From assembly GCF_001507335.1 (NCBI RefSeq), contig NZ_LMAH01000004.1, positions 124,001 through 188,000 on the forward strand: 64,000 nt of DNA, given 5' to 3'. Within the stretch, counting starts at the first letter, position 1. Each line of letters begins with the position of its first letter. Positions 9,501-17,210 of the stretch are shown here, piece by piece. A program made the translations under genes and the position numbers. The stretch is from Chryseobacterium sp. JAH (lineage in GTDB: Bacteria > Bacteroidota > Bacteroidia > Flavobacteriales > Weeksellaceae). The notes under the pieces were generated by a model. It was not told the DNA's origin. It saw nothing but the letters and a program-made list of their open reading frames with translations, and did no database searches.

Positions 9501-11309
9501 ACTTCCCGGTTTATTGGTGAAATAATTCATATTCAGATGCGTAACGTTTGCATCAATATTGGCTGAAATTCTTTTGGTACTGAAATCAATAAGACCTTTC
9601 ACAGTCGCTTTCGCCTGCTCATCATTTACGGTAATCAAACCATTGTATTTTCTGTGATCAAGCAAACCATCTAGATATAGATTATTGATTTCCTTATTCA
9701 TGATATCAATGCTTGAAATCTGAGATTTTGTCGTGATGCGCATTGTATTAACGTCGAAACTTCGTCCGTCAATGTTGAATTTTCCTGAAATTAAACCAAC
9801 CGTTTTGCTTTTTGTAATTACCGAGGTATTTAAATCTCTTACTTCCGCATACCCTTTATATTTAGGCATAGTGGTACTGAAATCAGTTAAAGAAAAGTTG
9901 GAAATTTTCGCCTGTCCGATTCCTGTCATCAAATTCGCGGAAGAAACATAAACTTGTTTGGGAGTAACTTTTACGTCTCCATTGTATTTTAATTTGCCAA
10001 AATCATCTGCGAAGTTTTTCATTTTCTTCGAAATGAAATTCGGCATCATGGCTTTCAGATCTTTGTATGTAAAATCTGCGGAAAGTTGATTGGTTTCAAT
10101 CAAAAAATTACCTTTCAGCAAGTTGGTAATTTTCATTTTCTGCGTGGCAATATTTACAGAAGGGTTCCTGATCAGAAAATTATCTAATGTAAATTTATTC
10201 AGCGGACCGGTCATTTTCCCACTGATGTTAAACGGGATAAAATTATCCCAATTGGTTACAAAATAAGAAATATCATAGCCGCTCAGCTGACTTCCTAGTT
10301 TAAGATTCATTTCCCATTTTACTTTATTGGTAAAATCTGCCCACGAACCTTTATTTAAATTAAATTTAATATCTCCCTGAAGAAGTGAATGATCTGTATT
10401 TAATGTTAAGTCTTTAAGAAAAAGAAAATCTTCGGTCATCGAAAAGTCTGTAGAAAAAGTATCTACAAAGTGTGCTTTCCCCCATCTTTTGGTGGTAAAT
10501 GTAAAATTATTGATGGTAGCATTGATGTTGACTCCGTTTACCTGTAGTTTGGGAGCTATCAGATTCACATTGGTAGCGGTGAGCCATTTGCCAGCCTCTC
10601 CCGGTGAATTTTGATTCACAATTGAAACTTTTGAATCTAATATTTCTAATCTTGAATTTAGCTGAAATGGTGGCTTTGTCGGGTCTTTTTTCTTTCCGCT
10701 GTCAAAAAGTTTTGTAAAACGGATGAAGTTCGAAATACTGTCACCTTTATAAGTAATCACTTTAATGTCAGCATCAATCAGCCTTAAACCATTAAAACTT
10801 AATGAATTGTTTTTACCGACATTGGTAGCCAAGGAAAACCAATCTGAATTGGCTTTAAATTCTCTCGCTTTTATGAAATCTAAATCTTTATAATCTTTGA
10901 TTCTCAGACCTTTGATCGTCACATCTCCGAAGAAATCAACTTCTACTCTTTCGGTAGACATTTTTGCTTTAAAATCTCTATTGACAATTTGCAAAGCCTG
11001 ATTGGCAGCCCATCTTTTAGTTACCGGAAGATTAATCGCAATTAAAATACCTACTACAATGGCAAGAATAGTCCAAAAAAGAATCAGTAAAAGTTTTGCC
11101 CACCAAGAATAGCTTGTCACGTCTTTTGCGGCCTGCTTACCAAATTCCTGAGCGGTATCTATTGGGTGGTTTATGGCATCAGAAGCGAGCTCAGAAGCCT
11201 CTTTCACAGTCTCCTGAACATTATCAACCGTCTTTTGTACCTGATCACCTAAGTTTTCAGCTACCGATTTTTTATGCTCATTTTCGTTATTATTCTCTAA
11301 CTTTGCCAT
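6522..11309 (-). CDS. tamB: TamB-like translocation and assembly module protein (AsmA/DUF490)
   Basis: A very long protein (1595 residues from the ATG at 11309). A longer reading frame upstream would run through the start of tsaD, and MAKLENNNENEHKK fits a normal start. After about 70 polar, partly coiled residues comes one membrane helix (WAKLLLILFWTILAIVVGIL). The rest is beta-rich AsmA/TamB repeat that would span the periplasm as a lipid-conducting groove, ending in a C-terminal TamB (DUF490) domain with FSLDVDKGTTVNVLVGDD and a Lys-rich tail. In Proteobacteria TamB serves outer-membrane phospholipid transport and barrel assembly; the role here is inferred. Its start lies 4 bp from that of the divergent tsaD. 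Confidence 0.9.
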   Translation of the reverse strand: MAKLENNNENEHKKSVAENLGDQVQKTVDNVQETVKEASELASDAINHPIDTAQEFGKQAAKDVTSYSWWAKLLLILFWTILAIVVGILIAINLPVTKRWAANQALQIVNRDFKAKMSTERVEVDFFGDVTIKGLRIKDYKDLDFIKAREFKANSDWFSLATNVGKNNSLSFNGLRLIDADIKVITYKGDSISNFIRFTKLFDSGKKKDPTKPPFQLNSRLEILDSKVSIVNQNSPGEAGKWLTATNVNLIAPKLQVNGVNINATINNFTFTTKRWGKAHFVDTFSTDFSMTEDFLFLKDLTLNTDHSLLQGDIKFNLNKGSWADFTNKVKWEMNLKLGSQLSGYDISYFVTNWDNFIPFNISGKMTGPLNKFTLDNFLIRNPSVNIATQKMKITNLLKGNFLIETNQLSADFTYKDLKAMMPNFISKKMKNFADDFGKLKYNGDVKVTPKQVYVSSANLMTGIGQAKISNFSLTDFSTTMPKYKGYAEVRDLNTSVITKSKTVGLISGKFNIDGRSFDVNTMRITTKSQISSIDIMNKEINNLYLDGLLDHRKYNGLITVNDEQAKATVKGLIDFSTKRISANIDANVTHLNMNYFTNKPGSQIVSGQVNGKMSMTNLNDLNLDVEANNISFATATQRYQIPNAKVKTFIEGGNRVIDVNAPGAVDGKISGKYNLADLAGMVENGLGKILVGPPPRKLYRGQNFTINFDVQQGLVSYFMPDLKLPQGATVEGEYDGNSNNLILNLDAASLKYVMTKKEEITDADMALANANPEYKINPRETITRDSAMVDSVMVRINTANLDQQLYAKIKRVEYNKNILKDILLTGKNENNSTLRIATSFKHGSPEDELDDNLKNYAINFNQSTNPAGDYIFRFEPTEVNFNNVKWSIDTSSELDHYISYRKKTQDFEVKNLKIYSDKSSLLINESIFKSAKDFYVDAEVQDFAIEKILEMQAGGNPMDIKGLANGNVKIKMDKNTLQPLIDLTVDDIMMNGNDMGDLTISAVNGYSLNVYDVDVKVTSAGVIGNNNLHLTGTVNNNTASPTIDLTAELREFDLAFTQQFVQTIFGNLRGKATGDLKINGNLKNLDYSGDIGLKEFGLKLLFTGVDYSFDDTVIPLSKGLAILNNIGVHDGRSNSKGTISGAIQFETLSSMGVNLVMRADNLLMLNTTQKEYDLFWGRVYGQGDLYVDGPVSALNLSTPNMKALNGSTFTFNSSSTSNVEEFKMLRFLKEGKDGLVTLEEKKKSGANMNIDFSLDVDKGTTVNVLVGDDVGNITVKGVADDLRFQMGRQGAIAMNGSYMVDSGTFVSKAILNRTFQIQKNSSIRWDGDAMKPALDISANYVRMVSNAGEYLNMGQLQPISILLQANITNTLNDPKIALNVTALDVSSQVKETLAAKINQTEGENVLQFGSILLLNMFNVTNTGGLAFDAVGVAESSGYNMLLKQLGSVLNTMSSEFQIDLNYVKGDQYSNSGDRANAGVSFDLSPRVTVKTGLGIPLNKTEATDANYLSGEGSIEYDISKKNDGTLVLRGYSKPTNIGMGVGTVGTNGSANQAYGGGIVWSKSFNSFFKKKRKDKKQTTANTQIKTDSIKSGVK
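11298..11305 (+). promoter_or_regulatory. -7 promoter element TAACTTTG of tsaD, inside tamB
   Basis: This perfect TAnnTTTG match overlaps codons 2-4 of tamB on the other strand and ends 8 nt before the tsaD ATG, predicting a leader of about 3 nt. Confidence 0.55.
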
Positions 11310-11313
11310 TATT

Positions 11314-12330
11314 ATGAGTGACTCTATAATTTTAGGTATCGAATCGTCTTGTGACGATACTTCAGCAGCCATTATCAAAGGAAATTCTATTCTTTCAAAT
11401 ATTGCCGCAAACCAAGAAATCCATAAAGAATATGGAGGTGTGGTTCCTGAGCTTGCGTCACGAGCTCATCAGCAGAATATTATTCCTGTAGTAGAAAAAT
11501 CCTTTACCAAAGCAAATATACAACAAAATGCAATCTCTGCCATAGGCTTTACCCGCGGCCCAGGACTTTTGGGTTCTCTACTTGTAGGAACCTCTTTTGC
11601 GAAGTCTCTGGCTATGAGTTTAGAGGTCCCTTTGATAGAGGTCAACCACCTTCAGGCGCATATTTTGGCGCACTTCATCGACGATGCAAATCCTGTGCCG
11701 CCAAAATTTCCATTTTTGTGTCTCACGGTAAGCGGAGGACATACGATGATCGTTTTGGTGAAAAATTATTTCGACATGGAAATTATCGGAAAAACGATTG
11801 ATGATGCAGCTGGTGAGGCATTCGATAAAATCGGAAAAATTTTCGACTTAGAGTATCCTGCGGGGCCCATTATCGACCGACTGGCAAAAGAAGGAAACCC
11901 TGACACTTTTAAATTCAACAAGCCGAAATTAGAAAATTACGATTATTCCTTCAGCGGAATCAAAACTTCAGTTCTTTATTTTATTCAGAAAGAAGTGAAG
12001 AAAAATCCGGATTTTATTAAAGACAATATGAATGACCTCTGTGCTTCGGTACAAAAGTGTATCATCGAAATTTTAATGAATAAATTAGAGAAAGCAGCGA
12101 AAGATTTAAACATAAAAGAAGTTGCGATTGCAGGTGGAGTTTCTGCTAATTCTGCATTAAGACAAGTCATGCAGGACAATCACAAAAAATTGGGATGGAA
12201 TATTTATATTCCAAAATTTGAATACACAACAGACAATGCCGCAATGATTGCGATGGTTGCCCAGCTAAAGTTTGAAAGAGGAGAATTTACTGATTTAAGA
12301 ACGACCGCAATATCAAAATACGATTTATAA
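11314..12330 (+). CDS. tsaD: tRNA N6-adenosine threonylcarbamoyltransferase TsaD
   Basis: A 338-residue TsaD/Kae1/YgjD protein that transfers the threonylcarbamoyl group from TC-AMP to A37 of ANN-decoding tRNAs, working with TsaB, TsaC and TsaE. The ATPase-fold start GIESSCDDTSAAI, the metal-binding EVNHLQAHILAHF (H-x-x-x-H, residues about 109-121), SGGHTMIV, GEAFDKIGK, AGGVSANSALR and DNAAMIA are all present and intact. The start codon is 4 bp from the divergent tamB start. MtaB, which thiolates the same t6A nucleoside, is also encoded in this window at 42.2-43.6 kb. Confidence 0.97.
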   Translation: MSDSIILGIESSCDDTSAAIIKGNSILSNIAANQEIHKEYGGVVPELASRAHQQNIIPVVEKSFTKANIQQNAISAIGFTRGPGLLGSLLVGTSFAKSLAMSLEVPLIEVNHLQAHILAHFIDDANPVPPKFPFLCLTVSGGHTMIVLVKNYFDMEIIGKTIDDAAGEAFDKIGKIFDLEYPAGPIIDRLAKEGNPDTFKFNKPKLENYDYSFSGIKTSVLYFIQKEVKKNPDFIKDNMNDLCASVQKCIIEILMNKLEKAAKDLNIKEVAIAGGVSANSALRQVMQDNHKKLGWNIYIPKFEYTTDNAAMIAMVAQLKFERGEFTDLRTTAISKYDL

Positions 12331-12401
12331 CAGAAAATTCTTCTTCCCAACTTAAGATTGCAAAACCCCTTAAAAAAACGAATTAAATAAAATATCTACA
12401 G

Positions 12402-12812
12402 ATGAAAGTATTATTAGAAGAAAAAGTACTGGGAACACATTCTAAAAAGAACTCAAAATATTACTGGGTTTTAGAAACCATTACCGGAAAAAATGAAGTG
12501 ACAGAAAAATCTGAGGACGAAGATTATTTAATGGTAAGTTCAGAAATTGGATATGTTCAGAATGTAAAGGAAGAAATTATAGAGAAAATCAATTCTGAAA
12601 ATGTATTCAGTTTTACTTACGAACCGAAAGAAGGAGATTATTTATCCATCAAAAATAATTTAAGGAAAAACGAATATCTGAATTTAATTTTTATGAATAA
12701 TAAGTGGATCGAAGAGATTTACATGTGTTCTTACAGAGATTGTGAAGGCGACATTTATACCACGATAAAAACCGGAGTCGCGTTTTTAAGTGATAATGAA
12801 ATTACGTTTTAA
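12402..12812 (+). CDS. Hypothetical protein, unknown family
   Basis: A 136-residue acidic, soluble protein without a signal peptide or membrane helix. Visible elements are a lysine-rich N-terminus (MKVLLEEKVLGTHSKKNSKY), a central NVFSFTYEPKEGDYLSIK and a C-terminal MCSYRDCEGDIYTTIKTG containing two cysteines. I do not recognise it. It lies 71 bp after tsaD on the same strand and before a frameshifted gene, in a small run of non-conserved genes between tsaD and rsmE. The codon use resembles its neighbours, which supports expression, but nothing more can be said. Confidence 0.6.
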   Translation: MKVLLEEKVLGTHSKKNSKYYWVLETITGKNEVTEKSEDEDYLMVSSEIGYVQNVKEEIIEKINSENVFSFTYEPKEGDYLSIKNNLRKNEYLNLIFMNNKWIEEIYMCSYRDCEGDIYTTIKTGVAFLSDNEITF

Positions 12813-12905
12813 AAAATTTGCATTATATCTTCTGAAATCAAGTAATAAAAATCACATTTGTCGAAACTAATTCTGACAATTTAAGCGCATTTTAAATAAT
12901 TATGC

Positions 12906-13586
12906 ATGAAACTTTTATCAACTGTCATATCACTCATTATATTCAATTGTTTCTACTCTCAGAGCAAGGAGCTTCAATCTTTTAACTTAACTGAGTTATG
13001 AACTAATTAAAAAATCATGTTATGAAGGTTGTGAAATTGAAACATTTGGTAACACAAATTCCATAAACTTTAAAAGAAATGATTCCATAATAAGTATGTC
13101 ATATCATAAAGGTGGTACTTCTGATATTGTGAAAACTTTCGGAAATTATTATATAACTTATAATTTTCATCCAAATTTAAAAATTAAGTCAAAAAAAGAA
13201 TTTATCCTGCAATCAGTAGAATGGGCTCGTTACAAGTTGGTTTAGAAACGGAATATGACGAAAAAGGATCAATATTAAGTCAATTCAATAATGATACAAT
13301 GGATTACGACAAAAATATTCCTGGACCCAAAAAAACAGTTTGGGAGATTGCAGATAGATTAAAAAATGAACATAATTTTGATATTTTAAATGATCAATCA
13401 CTGTTTGCAATCAGAATATTTTTGGATGAAGAATCAAAAAAAATCTATTATGCCGTTAGTAGATTTATCAGCGATGAAAATAAAATTTTAAAACTTTTCA
13501 CATATCACTACGATGGAGACACCGGGAATTTTATTAAAATGTTTAATTCTGAAAGTGAAATTCCTGAAGGATTACGACATTATTGA
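12906..13586 (+). pseudogene. Frameshifted secreted protein gene, unknown family
   Basis: Three ORF pieces read as one 227-codon gene. Piece 1 (12906-12998) begins with a good signal peptide, MKLLSTVISLIIFNCFYSQS, and ends at TGA in LTEL*. Piece 2 (12997-13242, frame +1) continues as YELIKKSCYEGCEIETFG and ends at TAG. Piece 3 (to 13586, back in the first frame) continues as ETEYDEKGSILSQF and runs to a natural stop. The two shifts cancel, so the total length is still a multiple of three. I do not recognise the family. It is either a recent pseudogene or a pair of sequencing errors. Confidence 0.7.
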
Positions 13587-13629
13587 AACAACAAATTATT
13601 AACTTTATAATAATACCTATTCAAAAACT

Positions 13630-14325
13630 ATGAAACTTTTTTTTGGAGAAATTAATAACGGAAAAGCAATCATCAACGATGAAGAACAGCAGCACATCGT
13701 AAAAGTACTTCGAATGAAAGATGGTGAAGCAATTCACGTAACTGATGGAAAAGGAAATCTCGCTTCTGGAAAATTAGTGATAGAAGGTAAAAAAGCAGGG
13801 ATTGACGTTGCTGAAATCAAAAGTGAAACTCCAGATTTCAGTCCAAAACTTCATATTGCGATTGCTCCGACAAAAAACATTGATCGCATTGAGTTTTTTG
13901 TTGAAAAAGCTGTCGAAATGGGGATTTCTGAAATAACCATTCTTCAAACCGAAAAAACAGAGCGTAAAAATCTGAATATTGAAAAACTGAGAAAACAGGC
14001 AATTGCAGCGTCAAAGCAAAGTTTAAGATTTCATTTTCCCGTCATTAATGATTTGATTAAACTGCCCGATTTTCTTAAAAATGTAGATTCAGAAACTACT
14101 TTTGTTGCGCACTGTAATGAAAATTTAGAAAGAATACAATTAAATAAAATTCGAAAATTCGAAAACTACACTTTTCTGATTGGTCCTGAAGGTGATTTTT
14201 CAGATAAAGAAATTTTGTTTTTGGCAGAGAAAGGAATTAAGGCAGTTTCGTTGGGAAATCAGAGATTAAGAACGGAAACTGCAGGAGTTTTTGTTGCGGC
14301 TTGGAATTATAATAAGATGATTTAA
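13630..14325 (+). CDS. rsmE: 16S rRNA m3U1498 methyltransferase RsmE
   Basis: A 231-residue SPOUT methyltransferase that N3-methylates U1498 in the decoding centre of 16S rRNA. The N-terminal PUA-like domain includes QQHIVKVLRMKDGE. The C-terminal trefoil-knot motifs are intact: NIDRIEFFVEKAVEMGISEI, LIGPEGDFSDKEI (SAM site, around 186-198) and SLGNQRLRTETAG. The length is standard. It converges with the lipoprotein gene on the other strand, with the stop codons overlapping by 4 bp, so the two mRNAs are complementary at their 3' ends. Confidence 0.96.
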   Translation: MKLFFGEINNGKAIINDEEQQHIVKVLRMKDGEAIHVTDGKGNLASGKLVIEGKKAGIDVAEIKSETPDFSPKLHIAIAPTKNIDRIEFFVEKAVEMGISEITILQTEKTERKNLNIEKLRKQAIAASKQSLRFHFPVINDLIKLPDFLKNVDSETTFVAHCNENLERIQLNKIRKFENYTFLIGPEGDFSDKEILFLAEKGIKAVSLGNQRLRTETAGVFVAAWNYNKMI

Positions 14326-14876
14326 TCTATCCAGTTATATTTAAGTTTGATTTTCTCAAATTTTACTTTTCCATTTTTAATGAAATATTCTAATGAGTCA
14401 TTAGTTTCAATATTTTCAAAAGAATATCCTTTTTTAACATCCGAAATAGTGTCTCCCTGGATTTTAAATTCGTAAAATTGATACGATCTCCCAATTCCTC
14501 CTTGAATGTAAACCATTCGCCAAAGTTCATTTTTCTTTTCCAACAATCTTAATTGTCTAAAAGGCACATTAGGTTTGACAACAACGTCTGTTATATTGAA
14601 TTCTTCGTCAGGATTTGCGATATTGATTTCGCCATTTTCTGCCGCTTGAAAAAAATCTTTAATCTGTTGCGGAATTTTATACTTGTCATTAAAAACAATC
14701 CATTCTAAATCCTTTGTATCGTCTGGATTGAACGTTTTAATATCAGAACTGTCGATGTTTACAGCTGTAGAATCAATCGCTATGACTGTTGAATGATTTT
14801 TCGAAACAGCCTGTTGGCTTTTCCTTTCGCAAGAAAAAATGAATATCAAAACAATCAGCGAAAGTATATTTTTCAT
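14322..14876 (-). CDS. Lipoprotein, unknown function
   Basis: A 184-residue lipoprotein: MKNILSLIVLIFIFSC gives a signal peptide and lipobox (IFSC), so the mature protein is anchored in a membrane through Cys16. The mature part is soluble with no recognised domain; WRMVYIQGGIGRSYQFYEFKI looks like a beta-rich strand region. The start is the ATG at 14876, which shares a base with the stop of the upstream methylase (TGATG), indicating translational coupling. A TTG at 14879 is less likely. Confidence 0.75.
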   Translation of the reverse strand: MKNILSLIVLIFIFSCERKSQQAVSKNHSTVIAIDSTAVNIDSSDIKTFNPDDTKDLEWIVFNDKYKIPQQIKDFFQAAENGEINIANPDEEFNITDVVVKPNVPFRQLRLLEKKNELWRMVYIQGGIGRSYQFYEFKIQGDTISDVKKGYSFENIETNDSLEYFIKNGKVKFEKIKLKYNWID

Positions 14877-15550
14877 CAAATAAAATTCAAATTATTATCT
14901 TTTTGATATTTTTCTAAAATCTGCTTACCACTTTTCACAGAATTTACCGCCCAACGAATCTTCATTCTCAATAATTTCTCTTCGTTAAGTTTATAATCAA
15001 TACCAGATTTCATCAGTTTTTGCTTCAGTTCATACATACAAAGTGATGCTGCAACAGAAACGTTAAAACTTCTCGTAAAACCATACATGGGAATTGCCAA
15101 TGTTTCGTCTGCAAAATCCAAAATCTCCTGAGAAACCCCTTCCATCTCAGTTCCGAACACCAAAGCTATCGGTTCTGTAATTTCATATTCAGGGAGCATT
15201 TTTGCGTTGTTCTCTAAAGAAACGACGACGATTTTATAGCCTTTATCTTTAATTTTCTGGAAAGATTCCATGTTTCGGGGAAGTTTTTCTACGTCCACCC
15301 AAGTATCGGCTCCTTTTGTGACTTTAAGGTTGGGCTCGAAATTATTTTCTTCCTGCAAAGCCACGACTTTATGAAAACCACAAGCTTCTACAGATCTTAC
15401 GATTGCCGCTGCGTTTCTAAACTGATACACATCCTCCAAAACCGGAAGTACAAAATCTGAACTTTCGGGAGCGAAATGTTCAATTTTCTGCAATCGTTCA
15501 TCTGTTAAAAACTGCTTTAGGTACTCGTAAGTTTTTGCTAAATCTTCCAT
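14876..15550 (-). CDS. TrmH-family (SpoU) RNA 2'-O-methyltransferase, probably tRNA Gm18
   Basis: A 224-residue SPOUT enzyme with all three SpoU motifs: LEDVYQFRNAAAIVRSVEACGF (motif 1, catalytic Arg), LVFGTEMEGVSQEI (motif 2) and IPMYGFTRSFNVSVAASL (motif 3). The N-terminal helix LKQFLTDERLQKIE and the C-terminal basic helix (KLLRMKIRWAVNSVKSGKQI) match TrmH, which methylates G18 in the D-loop of tRNA, rather than RlmB or TrmL, which are built differently. It is coupled to the following lipoprotein by a one-base stop/start overlap. Confidence 0.88.
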   Translation of the reverse strand: MEDLAKTYEYLKQFLTDERLQKIEHFAPESSDFVLPVLEDVYQFRNAAAIVRSVEACGFHKVVALQEENNFEPNLKVTKGADTWVDVEKLPRNMESFQKIKDKGYKIVVVSLENNAKMLPEYEITEPIALVFGTEMEGVSQEILDFADETLAIPMYGFTRSFNVSVAASLCMYELKQKLMKSGIDYKLNEEKLLRMKIRWAVNSVKSGKQILEKYQKDNNLNFI

Positions 15551-15577
15551 CTATTTTCTAATCTTTGCAAATTAACG

Positions 15578-15585
15578 TAATTTTG
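15578..15585 (+). promoter_or_regulatory. -7 promoter element TAATTTTG for asparaginase
   Basis: This perfect TAnnTTTG lies 48 bp before the ATG at 15634, in the divergent gap between the TrmH-like and asparaginase genes. Confidence 0.5.
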
Positions 15586-15633
15586 AAATTCTGAACCTGA
15601 AAAGAAACTCAAAACTTTTAATTTAAATTTAAA

Positions 15634-16650
15634 ATGAAGCGAAAAGTCCTTCTGATTTATACCGGTGGAACGATTGGTATGGAAAAAGATTACGAAACCG
15701 GCAGCCTACGTGCCTTTGATTTCGGAAATATTTTTGAGAAAATGCCCGAAATGAAACTGATGGAGTGCGAAGTTTTCGTTCATCCTTTCGCAAAACCGCT
15801 CGACTCTTCAGATATGGGACCTGAAGAATGGAGAATGATTGCAAATTTAATATTCAATAACTATAAAAAGTATGATGGCTTTTTGATTCTCCACGGGACA
15901 GACACCATGTCATACACCGCTTCTGCATTGAGTTTTATGCTAAAAGGTTTAACAAAGCCAGTGATTCTTACAGGTTCACAACTTCCGATTGGAGATTTAA
16001 GAACGGACGCAAAAGAAAATCTTCTGACGAGTTTGTATTACGCAAGTCTTTACGAACAAAATGAAGCCGTGATTCAGGAAGTTGCGATTTATTTTGAATA
16101 TAAATTATTGAGAGGAAACCGTACCTTAAAGTATTCTGCGGAGTACTTTGATGCTTACGCAAGTCCGAACTACCCTATCCTAGGACAATCTGGAGTTCAT
16201 TTAAAAATCGAAAAAGATAATCTTTTCCGATGCGATGACAGAATTGAGTTTCATGTAGATGAACATATTTCTGAAGATGTTCTGTTCTGGAGAATTTTCC
16301 CCGGAATGAAACTGAATCATTTTAAAGAAATTCCGAAAATGAAAGTTTTGATTTTGCAGGTTTTCGGTTCAGGAACCATTTTCAGCAATGCAAAAACATT
16401 GCAAACCCTCCAGGAAATCAGGAGTAACGGAACCGAAATCGTGGTGGTAAGTCAGTGTATTTCAGGAGGAATATCTTTTGGCAAATATGAAAATAGCAAT
16501 ATATTCTCAAGAATCGGAGCCATTAGCGGAAAAGATATGACGGCTGAATCTGCAATTACAAAAGCAATGCATTTGATTGATAATCCTAATTATATAGGAA
16601 GTTTTTCCGATAATTTCTCAAGAAATATTTGTGGAGAAATCAGTGAATAA
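15634..16650 (+). CDS. Type I (cytosolic) L-asparaginase
   Basis: A 338-residue asparaginase that hydrolyses L-asparagine to aspartate and ammonia. The two catalytic threonine motifs are present: YTGGTIGMEKD (residues 9-19) and HGTDTMSYTASAL (about 88-100, with the T-D-x-x-K/Tyr chemistry), followed by TGSQLPIGDLRTDAKEN. There is no signal peptide, so it is cytosolic and belongs to the low-affinity AnsA-like type I group. It is transcribed on its own, and the tRNA-Ser gene follows 58 bp later with its own promoter. Confidence 0.93.
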   Translation: MKRKVLLIYTGGTIGMEKDYETGSLRAFDFGNIFEKMPEMKLMECEVFVHPFAKPLDSSDMGPEEWRMIANLIFNNYKKYDGFLILHGTDTMSYTASALSFMLKGLTKPVILTGSQLPIGDLRTDAKENLLTSLYYASLYEQNEAVIQEVAIYFEYKLLRGNRTLKYSAEYFDAYASPNYPILGQSGVHLKIEKDNLFRCDDRIEFHVDEHISEDVLFWRIFPGMKLNHFKEIPKMKVLILQVFGSGTIFSNAKTLQTLQEIRSNGTEIVVVSQCISGGISFGKYENSNIFSRIGAISGKDMTAESAITKAMHLIDNPNYIGSFSDNFSRNICGEISE

Positions 16651-16662
16651 GCAGATTAAGAA

Positions 16663-16693
16663 TTTGCTAATTCGATAAAATAGCCTATTTTTG
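16663..16693 (+). promoter_or_regulatory. Promoter of tRNA-Ser (TTTG-N19-TATTTTTG)
   Basis: The -33 element TTTG (16663-16666) and -7 element TATTTTTG (16686-16693) are separated by 19 bp, matching the Bacteroidota sigma-A promoter, 15 bp before the tRNA. Confidence 0.85.
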
Positions 16694-16708
16694 CAGTCTT
16701 CAAAACAT

Positions 16709-16795
16709 AGAGAGGTGTCCGAGTGGTTGAAGGAGCTACCCTGGAAAGGTAGTATGCGGGTAACTGTATCGAGGGTTCGAATCCCTTCCTCTCTG
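16709..16795 (+). tRNA. tRNA-Ser (anticodon GGA)
   Basis: An 87-nt class II tRNA. The acceptor stem AGAGAGG/CCTCTCT is perfect. The anticodon arm is CTACC-CTGGAAA-GGTAG with anticodon GGA, decoding UCC/UCU. A long variable arm and a GGTTCGAATCC T-loop are present. The discriminator is G and CCA is not encoded. The 3' end serves as the left copy of an imperfect direct repeat whose right copy lies at 18979. Confidence 0.96.
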
Positions 16796-16817
16796 CAAGA
16801 GCGTTGATTTTCAACGC
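16783..16817 (+). repeat. Left copy of imperfect direct repeat: tRNA-Ser 3' end plus terminator
   Basis: This 35-bp stretch aligns without gaps to 18979-19013 with 26 identical positions. It covers the last 13 nt of tRNA-Ser and the terminator stem, including an identical run CGTTGATTTTC. It resembles an attL/attR pair left by tRNA-directed integration. Confidence 0.65.
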
Positions 16818-16826
16818 TTTTTTTGT
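16800..16826 (+). terminator. Intrinsic terminator of tRNA-Ser
   Basis: The hairpin AGCGTTGA / TTT / TCAACGCT is followed by TTTTTTG. Confidence 0.92.
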
Positions 16827-17210
16827 TTTTAATACACCCTTATTTTCATAATTAAAAATAAAATTTGGTGTATTCAAGGCTTAAAATACTGTAACGTTTA
16901 GTATGAAAATTTAAATCTCGCATATCGAACTTTAAACATCTCTATTAATAGTTTTAGATTTGTAAAACTGAATGGCTGTATACTAAACTAGATCTTAAGT
17001 ATTTCTAACATAATTAGTTTAAAAATATTTTAAGTGTTAAAAAAAATAAACTCTCATTTCTGAGAGCTTATTCATTTAAGAAAATTCATCCAATAATAAT
17101 TATTCCATGATGAATTTCTGCTGACCCGAGCTGTGCTATCTTGAGTATCGATTACATACATTCCATTAACAAATCTCGGAGAACAGAATCTTCAAAATTT
17201 AAATTATTTG
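16827..17210. other. AT-rich accessory intergenic region with inverted repeat and ORF scrap
   Basis: No intact gene is seen. An 8-bp perfect inverted repeat AATACACC (16831-16838) / GGTGTATT (16867-16874) lies just past the tRNA terminator. On the minus strand 17072-17195 holds about 40 stop-free codons with coding-like composition (it contains VNGMYVIDTQDS and ends NNYYWMNFLK), immediately downstream of the glycine-rich gene. It has no start and is probably the tail of a decayed gene. Confidence 0.4.

Noticed and set aside
11310..11378. Upstream extension of tamB to 11378
   Set aside because: It would read through the antisense of the tsaD N-terminus; MAKLENNN at 11309 is a natural start and the two genes would otherwise overlap by 65 bp.
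16831..16874. Inverted repeat AATACACC/GGTGTATT as an IS end
   Set aside because: Only 8 bp, no transposase beside it and no target-site duplication visible; too weak to call an insertion sequence.
16656..16877. 73-aa minus-strand ORF containing AERKGFEPSIQLPAYYLSR
   Set aside because: It is the antisense translation of tRNA-Ser, a classic spurious 'protein' seen in many databases.
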